Assembly: GCF_023101765.2 (NCBI RefSeq)
Contig: NC_064220.1
Coordinates: 4,898,001 to 4,962,000, forward strand
Origin: Spodoptera frugiperda
Taxonomy: Eukaryota; Arthropoda; Insecta; Lepidoptera; Noctuidae
Reading direction: 5' to 3'
DNA: 64,000 nt
Shown: positions 33,201 to 42,475 of the stretch, piece by piece
How the letters are laid out: the number at the start of each line of letters is the position of its first letter
How positions within the stretch are numbered: the first letter of the stretch is position 1
Program-made: the position numbers and the translations under genes
Notes under the pieces: model-generated
Seen by the model: the letters and a program-made list of their open reading frames with translations, nothing else
What the model was told of the DNA's origin: nothing
Databases searched by the model: none

Positions 33201-35425
33201 CCCAAATGTATAAATAAATTATTTATCAAATGCTGGTTTTTCGGTGGATTGAATTTGTAAAGCAACTTTTGCTATTGCAAGGTCGTAAGTCACTTGAATA
33301 GAAGTTTGCTGTACATCCTGACAAATTCTCTGACTTTGTCTCATAGTTTCTAAAACTACTGATCTATCGGTAGGTGATGCATTTATAGGAGTCAGGTAAG
33401 AAACTATTTGTTTTGAGCTATTATTGTCAGTCATTGAGCAGTTGAAACCAACCCACATTGGCACATTTGGTAACTGTAAAGCATGGCTCACCATCCAGAT
33501 TGTATCGATTGCATCATATAATGGTAAATTCGCTGGGTTCAAATTTTCAGTTTCATGGACTGATAGTCGCAGATTATCCATCATACGTGGTTTTTTAGGG
33601 TATGGAACTTCATCTAAGGAAATAGCCTCAAATGTTCTCCGCCTTCTTTTTTCGAGTTCGAGGTAATGTCAATGGAAGACGATGGATCCATTGTTACTGA
33701 GTCATCTGTAGTACTAGAATCTAAATTTTGGTATATTATACCAACGGTATCGTGCAGCGTATCCTTTCCACTTTTTGTTTCTACGAACCGGTCAAAATTA
33801 TCGTACGCAACACCAGTAGACAAATGTTGAGATTTTTTTATTGTTTCAGGACATAACGAAGATTTTTCGATGGATGTATAAGTTGCTTCTGTTTCTAATT
33901 CTTCGATTCCTTGATAACTGATGCAATGTCCATATCTGTGAATTATGTCGATAATTTTTCGACTACTGGTTAAGCTCTTTAATGACATTCCTAGCATAAT
34001 GTGCTTTGATGTTTTGATTTTTCCATTGTGAATACTGTACACAACATCTTCACAAATAGAGTTTACTTGGCGAATGCATTTTCGATTTTGTTTTCGCTTT
34101 CGACTACCACCAGCAATTATAGTAAAAAAAAATCTAATAAATCTTGAGGCGCTGATGCTTCTCCTTTTTTAGATGTTCGACAGAAATATTTTGCGGCAGT
34201 TTATCAGTTTTTATATTCAAAACAGATTTTCTTAAAGCAAAGCAGCTGAGTTTAAAATATCTCCGTCTTTTAAATTTTGAAATGATTGGTCGTCGATTCT
34301 ACTTATGTGCTTTGAAGCTAATATTTTTTTATTACCAATGGAAAAAAATTTAATATCTTTACTAAATACCTTCATTATTTTAACCTCTAAATTATGCGGT
34401 GTGAAATTTCCTGAAATTTCTTCACAATTTTCTGCTGCACTTTCCTCAAACAAATCCATGTAATATCTATGAAGATAAGTCAAAAAATAAATCTTTCCTT
34501 TTTCAATTATATTTTCTTTAATAAACGTACACATTTCATCAAATACGCCTTGATGATGCTCACGAAGATCATGCCAATGACTTTTTAATGTATTTTTATT
34601 TTGTTTAATTTTATAAGAAAAGTTTACTTGACAGATATGATGATAATAGATTTTCGGATGAGCATAATTTGTGATTTTATTAATCAGCTCGGTAGTATTT
34701 TCATCTTTAAGCTGAAATTTTGACAGAAATTTTTCTTTTTCGGATGAAAACAAAGGCAGTCTTTTGGATTTATGTTTTTTTGTTGTTTGGTCACAAAAAA
34801 TACAACATGCATCTTTCGATTTAATAGATGCTTCATCTTCACCTGGAATATTACTTTCAGAAGTTGAATCAACATTTTCTAACTGTTCATTATTATCTTG
34901 GGAAGTACACGGAGCTGGTTCAGTTAAGTCGTATAAAACTGTTGACTGAGATACTGTAGAGGGGTCAGGTAAAAGAGCAGCTGCTGGACTTGAAGGCTGT
35001 GAAATCAATGGTTGGGGCTCTATACCTTGTGTAGAAAGAGATCTTGAAGAAGACGCTGAACTTAAATCTTCTGTAACATTGGACGATTTTTTTACATAAT
35101 ATTTTTTCATTAACCCAGTAAATGATTTATAACATTGTCTATGATAACCACTTTCATATAATTCCACTGGTAAAACAACGTCTTTAAATTTTAGGTTATG
35201 TTCTTTTCTAAGTTTTAAGATAGTTTGACACTTTTTTAATGTTTCTTCAGTGAACAATATCAATTTATCCCCAGAATTTTTACAAAAAACACAGTTCAAT
35301 AATTCTGCCATTGTATTTATTAACGTCATACTGGCATCTGTCAGCCGCACCTTGTTACAGCGCATAAGGTATAGAGTAGTTTTGAAAACAATATATTGCT
35401 CTCGCTCACGCTTAAGCGCTTGCAT
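30265..35425 (-). CDS. Academ-like transposase/XPG-type nuclease, three exons, homopolymer frame breaks
   Basis: Starts MQALKREREQ at 35,425, just inside the TIR. Two zinc-like motifs occur in the first 300 residues (CVFCKNSG...YHRQCYKSF and CIFCDQTTKKH...YYHHICQ). Later blocks are DNNLFIHLGPFHIMM-type (33,220), INADAARRLTG, and the nuclease-like motifs HEEADTKIIYHL, KCSDTDVAAIML and FTGCDYNPAFFKRGK (about 31,210-30,930). Introns 32,304-32,502 (CAG|GTATTT...TTTCAG|GG) and 30,369-30,446 (CAG|GTATGT...TTTCAG|AA) keep phase. Seven frame breaks (near 34,255, 34,192, 34,125, 33,650, 33,222, 31,625, 30,905) all lie in homopolymers; adjusting each by one base gives exactly 1,629 codons including stop. 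An acidic tail (DDDDDD) ends it. Confidence 0.82.
30369..30446 (-). other. Intron 2 of the Academ-like gene
   Basis: 78 bp, GTATGT...TTTTCAG. The reading frame also stays open through it, so removal rests on splice signals and on the acidic tail that follows. Confidence 0.65.
32304..32502 (-). other. Intron 1 of the Academ-like gene
   Basis: 199 bp, donor CAG|GTATTTC, acceptor TTTTTCAG|GG. It contains stops and runs of T and A; splicing joins RRLTG to ILQFTNS. Confidence 0.82.
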
Positions 35426-35436
35426 AATGCCCCTAC

Positions 35437-35987
35437 GAAAATTTTAAATGGCCGCCATTTCTAAACTAATTGTGATAGCAAAATCAGGTGAAAATTCCAC
35501 CATGAGGACTAATGCAATAGTTAGATTTCTAAAAATCTACCTAAAAATTAATTGTTTCGGGGAGCTTAATAAAAATTTGAATTGTGTCTGGGAGAATGTT
35601 TGGCCCTTCGGATTGGTCTGGCTGTAGACAAAAGGTATTAAAATAGTCCCCCAAACATCATATAGAAATTGGAAGACTTCGAATATAACAAAAGTTCGGT
35701 AATTTTTTTTATGAGGTTTGAAGCGTCTGGGAGGAATTACCGCCCACAGAAACGGTCTGTCAATATGAAATATTTATTTTTAATAATATTCTCTGTGACA
35801 TATATAAAAATCAGCACTTCGAATTCAACAAAAGTAAGTTAAGTTTTTGTCTACCTTTTCTACCTGCTACCTGTGAACGGGCCGCCTAGTCAAACTAGTT
35901 ACTACACACACACTCTTAAACACATAGAAGAGTGTCTATACCGTAAAATTCGTTACTTCAAAAATAAGTAACGTCTGGGGGCCCCGG
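35437..35987. repeat. Academ-like element, right terminal inverted repeat
   Basis: Inverted copy of 29,421-29,970, ending CGTCTGGGGGCCCCGG before GATC. Confidence 0.92.
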
Positions 35988-36334
35988 GATCTTACTCTAT
36001 AAAAAATATGACAGACAGTGGTGAGCCTAAAAGGCTAGTGCAACAAGTGCCTACACGCTGGAATTCGACATATTATATGCTGCGCCGATTTATTTTACTA
36101 AAAGAAGCTGTAAAGCATTGTATGGCACTAATTGATAAAGATTGGCCTGAAATCAATGCATTAGATTGGGAAACAATGAGCGAGTTATGCACAGTTCTAC
36201 AACCATTTGAAGAGATCACTTCTTCAATAAGTGGTGATCAATATTTATCAGGCAGTTTGGTCATAGTGGTCACAAACTGTTTGAAAGATGTTTGTGATGA
36301 TTTTTTGAAATTAACCAATTTAAAATTGTATTAA
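35988..36334 (+). pseudogene. hAT transposase, part 3
   Basis: MTDSGEPKRLVQQVPTRWNS, TYYMLRRFILLKEAVKHCM, LQPFEEITSSISGDQYLSGS, the middle part of a hAT transposase. It ends at a junction with copia near 36,325; the dimerisation domain is missing. The frame relative to part 2 is shifted by one, so a small indel occurred beside the insertion site. Confidence 0.85.
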
Positions 36335-36344
36335 ATGAAGATGA

Positions 36345-36910
36345 AGGATTTAGGGCTAATATCTAGTCAGATAAAAACCTAAGAGACGTCTTAGGTATTA
36401 ATGTGAAACAGAATGTAGAGTTTGGCATATATAAATGTACAGATGCTGGTTTTTGTGATGCAGATTGGGGCGGGGATTTAAAAGGAAGAAAGTCTACAAC
36501 TGGTTACATGTTAAAATTTTCAAATTGTTTGATATCGTGGTGTTCAAAAAAACAGGCCTCAGTCAGTTAGCTTGGGGTCTGAGTATGTTGCTATGAGTAT
36601 GGCTGCCAGTGAAGCGTGTTGGATAATTAATATCCTAGCGGACTTTGATTTTCAAAATATTTGCCTACCTAAATATCTTTTGTGACAATCAATCAGCTAT
36701 ATTAACTGCATCAACAGAGTCAATCAAACGCTTAAACCATGTAGACATTTTCGTTTCGTTTTCATATTGTTAATTGTTAAAGATCTTATAACAAATAATA
36801 AGATATGTGTAAGTTATATAAGTTTAAGTGAACAACCAGCAGATGTCTTTACTAAAACCTTAAGTAAAGATTTATTTATAAAATGTATTAAAAAGTGTAG
36901 CCTAGAATAA
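36345..36910 (+). pseudogene. pol: copia RNase H, C-terminal end of Pol
   Basis: CDADWGGDLKGRKSTTGYML, NCLISWCSKKQASVS, EYVAMSMAASEACWIINIL, LCDNQSAILTAST and LSEQPADVFTKTLSKDLF are the closing blocks of copia Pol. Several one-base breaks. RT is absent. It may be the 3' part of the copia whose integrase is at 24,143-24,830, but this is not shown. Confidence 0.85.
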
Positions 36911-36989
36911 AAAGTTTATTTTTGTTAATAATTTAATGGGATTTTTTTTGTTTTGTTTCAAATGTAATTATATTGAGGGGAGAGGGGGG

Positions 36990-37184
36990 TGTTGTGATTA
37001 TCAGTATAATTACATGGTTGGCACTACTGTGTCTATTGTGTAAAGGTTGTCACACACCTTAGTTGTTTGAAAAATATGACTACTACCTTTCGTTATTAGG
37101 TATGTAGAAGAATTGTAACCGTGCATTGTAATAAAGCTATTAAAGTACATTCATCGATAGAAGCATTTTATTTAAATTACAACA
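36990..37184 (+). repeat. copia 3' LTR, 195 bp
   Basis: Starts TGTTGTGATTATC after the tract GAGGGGAGAGGGGGG and ends ATTACAACA, so the ends are inverted repeats TGTTGT/ACAACA. AATAAAGC near 37,128 may be the poly(A) signal. Confidence 0.85.
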
Positions 37185-37729
37185 CGGGTCTTATTAAAAG
37201 CAACAGACAAATGTCAAAATCTTTAGTCCAGGATTCGGTAGCTGAGGAAAAGAAAATTAAAGAAACGTAACGTTACTAACGAGCAACTGAAAGGCCCATA
37301 AATGCTATTAGATATGATGCCGTTGGTCGCTGGCCGGAACACACTGAGTATCAGAGGTGCAAATATTGTAAAAAGGGGTAAGCGAGTACTCGTTGTACCA
37401 AGTGCAATTATTGAATGCAATAAATTACGTGCGTTAATTGCCCTTCAAGAATTGTACGCAACTGTTTACACGTGGATACAAATTACAAGTAAATGAACGC
37501 AATTATTGAATGCAAGTCTTGACAAAAAATTGTTGCAAATGTCTTCTGTTTAGACCAATACAATAATGTTTAGGAGATTATTGCTTTAAAGTTTTGACTT
37601 GTCTGAATAGAGTTGTATGTGCGTGTACCATTCATTGGCAGGTTGCTTCAAGTATTGCACGTATTTGCGTTGTCAATTTTTTTATTTAAGTGTTGGAAGG
37701 TTTTGTAAAGAATCTGTTTATTAAAATAT
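37185..37729 (+). pseudogene. piggyBac C-terminal fragment and unassigned flank
   Basis: About 37,285-37,410 reads RPINAIRYDAVGRWPEHTEY then RCKYCKKGVSRTRCTKCN, the junction into the Cys-rich C-terminal domain of a third piggyBac family. The remainder to 37,729 shows no gene. Confidence 0.62.
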
Positions 37730-37966
37730 ATGAGTCAAAAAGTGTTAAAATTTGGCTCTACTGACTTAATAAAGTTTATTGACATTTATCGCAGTCATGA
37801 GTGTTTGTGGGACACTGAAAATGTGAATTACAAGAACCGTGATGCACGTAGTGCTGCACTTGTAGCTAAGGAAATTACAAACAAGATAAAAAACTTAAGA
37901 ACGCAGTATAATGCGGAAAGGAAAAAGATAAAACATTCAATGAGCACTGGCTCCGGTACTAGTTAG
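37730..37966 (+). pseudogene. MADF-type DNA-binding domain fragment
   Basis: MSQKVLKFGSTDLIKFIDIY, RSHECLWDTENVNYKNRDAR, then ITNKIKNLRTQYNAERKKIKHS fits a MADF domain (L-W, the Y-NRDAR block and the LR-Y--E-KK helix), with the middle shortened. It could be a host-type regulator or the DNA-binding partner protein of a PIF/Harbinger element. Confidence 0.6.
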
Positions 37967-37978
37967 ACGGCCACTCAG

Positions 37979-38175
37979 CACATTGCAATTCCCTTGAAAT
38001 GTTAGAATATGCTAATGAAAATGACATTATTTTGATATCAATTCCGAGCCTTATTATCTCCAACCCTTAGATCGTTCGGTATTTAAGTAATTAAAAAACC
38101 ACTTCTATGAACAGTGTAGACTTTGGCTAAATCAAAACCCAGGACGCCATATAACATGACTTTCTTTTGGAGCTT
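37979..38175 (+). pseudogene. pogo/Tigger-like DDE fragment, distal half
   Basis: LDGHSAHCNSLEMLEYANEN, DIILISIPSLIISNP-stop-DRSVFK-stop-LKNHFY, CRLWLNQNPGRHIT. These match the second-Asp region of pogo-type transposases (LLLDGH-SH---LE, then Q-LD-S-FK-LK). In a normal gene this segment follows the one found at 38,343-38,660. Confidence 0.62.
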
Positions 38176-38342
38176 TGCTGAGTAAGGGCCGGCGCCCCTG
38201 CCGGCATGGCACGGTAGGGCATCCCGTGGCGTGCCGTGGGATCCCACGACGCGACGTGCCGTGGCATACTGCTGAAAGCCCAGCCACTCTGGCATCGATC
38301 AGATTTCCTTTCCGCGTAGGGTAAAACCAGGAGAGATGGACC
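38176..38342. repeat. GC-rich block with CACGGCA/TGCCGTG motifs
   Basis: GGCATCCCGTGGCGTGCCGTGG and related words are repeated in both orientations between the two pogo pieces; base composition differs sharply from the surroundings. No gene. Confidence 0.55.
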
Positions 38343-38935
38343 AGCGGGTGAGATGGACCATCGTAACCTCTACCAAACTATAAAATTTATGACAGGCTCG
38401 CAGATTAATAATAAGCCGAGGAAAGTCGTTGCCGTGAAAGAATCAAAGAATGTTTGTACCATAACTGCTGGGGAAAAAGGTGAAACCATTTCTGTCATCG
38501 CTTGCTGCAGTGGAGAAGGTGTTTTTCTTCCACCCTATTGTATTTTCAGGGACAGAAATAAAAAAACCTGAATTTGAGGATGGCATGCCGGCTCTGTGGT
38601 AACAATGTCACAAAAATCAGCTTATGTGAATTCAGAAATATTTTTTGACTTTTTAAATCAATAAAACCTACGGCCGAAAATTAAACGAAACTACGGATTC
38701 GAGAACCGGAGTAGGCCCCCAGTTCTGATGAAGATAGTGAACAAGAGATTATAACTCTGCGTGATAGTCCTGAATTGACTGAGTGGGATGACAACGAATG
38801 TGCAGGCTGTGGTGAAAACTAAACTGAGTCAAGATGAATGGCTGCTGTGCACTATATGTGAACGCTGGTCCCATGAAGGCTGTACCAATTATCCCGATAT
38901 GTGCGACCGATGCGGAAATACAATAACAAAAGTTG
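38343..38935 (+). pseudogene. pogo/Tigger-like transposase: proximal DDE half plus C-terminal zinc finger
   Basis: RKVVAVKESKNVCTITAGEK, GETISVIACCSGEGVFLPPY, then MPAGSVVTMSQKSAYVNSEIFF (38,390-38,655). From 38,725: DEDSEQEIITLRDSPELTEW, CAGCGEN, LLCTICERWSHEGCTNYP, MCDRCG, the PHD-like Cys/His cluster that ends some insect pogo proteins. The segment between them is missing here and lies upstream at 37,979-38,175. Confidence 0.62.
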
Positions 38936-39310
38936 AATTTAAACTTAGCGGCTACAACTGGCTTTGTTGCTACAGACATCGGTCATGCTCAATTCGAAGA
39001 ACTGTTTTCCGCTTTGAACGTACGAGTTTTCTCTAAACACACGTACACAAAATTACAAAATGAAGTTTACAAAAACTGGGAGCTGACAGCAGCAGACGCT
39101 ATGCAAGCCGCAATTAATAAGGAAAAAGAATTGGCCATAATTGAGGACAGCATTCACAACGGGTTGTTATCGATGTGTATGCCGATAGAGCATGGAGTGC
39201 ACGGTCTTACGGGACCAATTTTAAAGCCCTTTCTGGTGCTGCTGTCATTATTGGAAGAAGAACCGGTCATGTCTTATACATGGGGGTGAAATATAAATAT
39301 TGTTTAGTAA
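38936..39310 (+). pseudogene. Mutator-like transposase, N-terminal half
   Basis: NLAATTGFVATDIGHAQFEE, VFSKHTYTKLQNEVYKNWEL, AAINKEKELAIIE, then in the next frame YADRAWSARSYGTNFKALSG and GRRTGHVLYMGVKYKYC. Same family as 19,714-20,440. It ends abruptly at KYC where hAT sequence starts. Confidence 0.7.
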
Positions 39311-39332
39311 CTAAACAAACTTTGGTTTTTTT

Positions 39333-40277
39333 TTGTTTTGGCTTTCGCTGGCTGTTGACGAGAGCACTGACACTGTTGATACGGCTCAACTTGCTGTCTT
39401 TATACGAGATATCAATAGTAACTTTGAAATAACTGAAGAACTATTAAAGTGCGTTCCATTGACAGGTACTACGACAGCAAATGATATTTATTCTGCAATT
39501 GAGCATTTGATAGCAGAATATGAACTCGACTGGAATAAATTTAGCAGCGCAACTACGGATGGCGCACCCGCCATGGTTGGCAAACATTCGGGTGTTGTGA
39601 CTAAATTGAAACAGAAAATATCAGGAAATTTTGTGGGAATTCACTGTATCATTCATCAGGAATCATTAGCATCCAAACATTTAAAAATAGACCTTGTCAT
39701 GCAACCTGTAACTAAAATTGTAAATTTTATAAGGAGCAGAGGACTAAATCGCCGACAGTTAAGGCAGTTTTTACAAGAATTGGACGAAAAATATTCCGAT
39801 GTGCCTTATTTCACCGAAGTTCGTTGGCTCAGTCGAGGGGCAGTTTTAGAAAGATTTTTTGCGTTACGTGACCCTATTCAAGCTTTCATGTTAGAAAAAG
39901 GCAAGCCAATTGATTATGACAATGACTGGTGTTTCAAAAATTTTGAAGGCTCTTCGTCATCCATGGAAGCTGAAATAATTGCGGAGAGCTTCAAGACCTC
40001 TATTGCAATGTATGGTATCATATATAAAAGGTTGATAGCAGACGGGGGTGCATCAACCTATGCAAAAATATTTAAAGCTAATCCCTACCAGAGTCAAAAC
40101 CTAACAGTTGAAAAAATTGAATGTCGCAATCATATTTTACAAAATTTTTGCAAAAAGTTACGAAACCTTGCAAAAGATACAAAATTTTCGTTGGCTAATA
40201 GGAAGACTAACAAATCAAAAAATAATGATAATGAAAAAATTTATCATTCAATCATTGTTGCGATTAAATATCTCTAA
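39333..40277 (+). CDS. Chimeric open frame: hAT (GTF2IRD2-like) segment fused to Mutator-like C-half
   Basis: Codons 1-195 read LAVDESTDTVDTAQLAVFIR, KCVPLTGTTTANDIYSAIEH, TTDGAPAMVGKHSGVV, GIHCIIHQESLASKHL, YFTEVRWLSRGAVLERFFALRD, which is the ZBED/GTF2IRD2-type hAT family. From about 39,915 the same frame reads CFKNFEGSSSSMEAEIIAESF, LIADGGAST (Asp-Gly-Asp replaced by DGG) and VEKIECRNHILQNF, the Mutator-like family. The hAT piece sits where the Mutator-like protein should have about 25 residues between KYC and KN-xGSS. 314 codons stay open. Probably an insertion or recombination junction. Confidence 0.75.
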   Translation: MFWLSLAVDESTDTVDTAQLAVFIRDINSNFEITEELLKCVPLTGTTTANDIYSAIEHLIAEYELDWNKFSSATTDGAPAMVGKHSGVVTKLKQKISGNFVGIHCIIHQESLASKHLKIDLVMQPVTKIVNFIRSRGLNRRQLRQFLQELDEKYSDVPYFTEVRWLSRGAVLERFFALRDPIQAFMLEKGKPIDYDNDWCFKNFEGSSSSMEAEIIAESFKTSIAMYGIIYKRLIADGGASTYAKIFKANPYQSQNLTVEKIECRNHILQNFCKKLRNLAKDTKFSLANRKTNKSKNNDNEKIYHSIIVAIKYL

Positions 40278-40284
40278 AGTGATA

Positions 40285-41090
40285 TAAATATTTCTATTTT
40301 TGACGGCGAAGAATACAGTAACTGGAAAATAAGGATGCTACGATTTCTCAAGTTTAAAAACTGTCAAGATGTGGTCATGAGGGCAAAAACTGCCAGTAAT
40401 GACAAAACTGGGGATGAAAAAGACGTACACGCTATCAACTACATTTACAGCGCCATTTCCAACAATCACTTGGTGGAAATAATTCAGAAATTTGATCAAT
40501 TAAAAAAATCGACAGCCCTACAAATTGTGTGCAGATATAACCTTGAAAATATAAAATTGAATAACTACTCTGATGTGAATGAATATTTTAATGACTTTGA
40601 AAAGGCAATAAACGAATTAAAACAAGCTGGCGCTAATGTCACGGAACAGGAAAAGTTAATTTATATGTATGTTGAAATCATTACCACAAAACTACAGTCA
40701 TGTCGGTGATCTAATAGATGTCTTGCCTGATCAGGATCGAACAGTGGATTATTTAAAAAGTAAAATTAAATTGAAAAATACAGAAGAGAAGTCGAATGAA
40801 ACGTCAAATCTTAGCTCATCTAGTGTATTTAAAGCTCAAACAAATTGTTTTAACTGTGGTAAACCTGGACATTTGAGGAAAGATTGTCGTGTTCAGAATA
40901 ATCAGTCATACAGAGGTCGTGGTCGAGGCGGCTATTACCCTAGAGGTCGTTGCTCTTACAATTCAAGGAGTTTTAGTCAAGGAAGAGGTTATCATTATGA
41001 GCTACAAAGCCAACAAAGAAATTTTAATCGCGACCAACCTGGAAACAGTTTTCAAACTACTGTGGCTTATAATTTCATCGTCAAATAATA
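40285..41090 (+). pseudogene. gag: copia Gag with CCHC knuckle
   Basis: ISIFDGEEYSNWKIRMLRFL, AINYIYSAISNNHLVEIIQK, YFNDFEKAINELKQAGANVT, then after a 4-bp TATG duplication near 40,668 MLKSLPQNYSHVGDLID, CFNCGKPGHLRKDC (about 40,847-40,888) and a Gly/Arg/Tyr-rich tail. No protease or IN follows; the next 370 bp are hAT. Confidence 0.85.
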
Positions 41091-41109
41091 CTGAAATGTC
41101 AAAGAAGGG

Positions 41110-41460
41110 AAAAATTTAATGGTTGCTCGATACACGTTCGTGAAGAGTTTGAAATTGACAAAAATAAAATTGTATCTATTACCACTGATGACGGCGCAAA
41201 TATAGTGTTAGCGGTACGATTGTTTTTAGATGATAATCATCGGATGCCCTGTATGGCTCACGTCTTAAACCTTGTAGTTGATGGAGTACTGAAATAAATT
41301 TAAGAATTTACAGCACGACGATCACGTCAAAACCATTGTGACGTTCTTTAAGCAGTCAGTCAACGCTATGGATCAATTACGAGCCGAACAAGAATCATGT
41401 GTGAAAAAAGGTGAGGTGTTGACATTGATACAAGCTGTCAACACTATCTAGTGTTGCTTC
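41110..41460 (+). pseudogene. hAT transposase fragment
   Basis: FEIDKNKIVSITTDDGANIV, RMPCMAHVLNLVVDGVLK-stop, then HDDHVKTIVTFFKQSVNAMD after a shift. These are the second-Asp and C--H-LNL blocks of a hAT transposase. Confidence 0.65.
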
Positions 41461-41610
41461 TGGAATTCTTGCTTCGACATGCTAAAAAAATATAGAAAGA
41501 TAGAAAACAAAAAAAAAACTTCATAACAAATATAAAATACTACAAAATAAATTGAGAAGACATTTTAATTATTGTTGCAATACTTAAAATGATATAATTG
41601 TTAGCAATAC

Positions 41611-42475
41611 AATTTGCTTGTGAAAAGTTTCACCAATATGTCTACGATCATAAAGTAACAATACATACTGATCATAAACCATTAGTCTATTTATTTAAAA
41701 AACCACTTCATGATGTACCTGCAAGATTACAACGCATGATGTTGACCGCATGACCTTGCAAAATTATGATTTAGAAGTCATATATGTAAGGTCTATATAT
41801 GTCTGGTAAGGAAATGTATATATCAGATATTTCGTCTAGAGCAGCTATTCAGGAAAATTATGTACCTGAAAATGAGTCTGAAATGTCATGTCATGTAAAT
41901 TTAATGTATTCAAATCTTGCAATTAGTAAAGAATATAGCACAAAATTAAGTCAGGAAACTAAGAAAGATGAAAGTTTGCAATTGTTAAAGAAATATTATT
42001 ATGAAGGATGGCCTAAAAATAAAAACAATGTAGTAAGTCCATTACTAAAACCATTTTGGAATATTCAAGCTGAAATTCATGTAATTAAAGATTTAATATT
42101 TAAAGGTTCAAAATTAATTGTTCCTAAGTGAATGTATAAAGAAATGTTAGATGAAATACATAAAGGTCACCAAAGTATAAATAAATGTTTGAAATTAGCT
42201 AGAGAATCTTTGAATTGGCCAAATATGTGAACAGATATAAAAAAACAAAATATGTGCTAAATTCAAACCATGTAACCAAAAGGAACCACTACAAAATTTT
42301 GAAATTAGTAAGTATCCATGACAACAAGTCGGTATAGATTTAATGTATTTTGATAATTTAACATATCTAATTGTCACAGATTACTACTCAAAATTCATAG
42401 AAATTACTTTGTTAAATAAAGACAGTCGTTCAAGTAATGTAATAACACATTTAAAGTCAAAACTTGAACAAAAGA
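41611..42475 (+). pseudogene. pol: gypsy RNase H-integrase fragment
   Basis: ACEKFHQYVYDHKVTIHTDHKP, VPARLQRMML (RNase H end), an 8-bp insertion near 41,748, LQNYDLEVIYV and KEMYISDISSRA, then the integrase HHCC side (IHKGHQSINKCLKLARESLN) and QQVGIDLMYFDNLTYLIVTD. Many stops. The 150 bases before it (41,461-41,610) hold nothing recognisable. Confidence 0.72.

Larger units (their letters stand above)
29421..35987 (-). mobile_element. Academ-like DNA transposon, 6.57 kb, young
   Basis: Two inverted copies of about 550 bp (29,421-29,970 and 35,437-35,987) enclose one minus-strand gene. The flanking GATC at 29,417-29,420 and 35,988-35,991 fits a 4-bp target duplication. Academ transposons are known for 3-4 bp duplications and a transposase with XPG-type nuclease; the gene here has XPG/FEN-like acidic motifs, so an AcademX-like assignment is my best call. 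I count about five differences between the TIRs, which implies recent insertion. It splits a hAT transposase frame. Confidence 0.78.
25801..36334 (+). mobile_element. hAT element carrying two nested transposons
   Basis: The three transposase parts are 25,801-26,545, 29,361-29,420 and 35,988-36,334. Removing the piggyBac plus one TTAA joins GTAGCGCATTTTAA directly to AAGAAGCACG in frame (IVAHF then KRSTSATDMLL). The Academ-like element then splits LKNQD from the segment before MTDSGEPKRLVQQ. The 5' BED region and both hAT ends are missing; the 3' side runs into copia. Confidence 0.82.

Noticed and set aside
37730..37966. MADF fragment as a host gene
   Set aside because: The domain is shortened and followed at once by pogo sequence, with no further exons recognised; a TE-linked origin is at least as likely.
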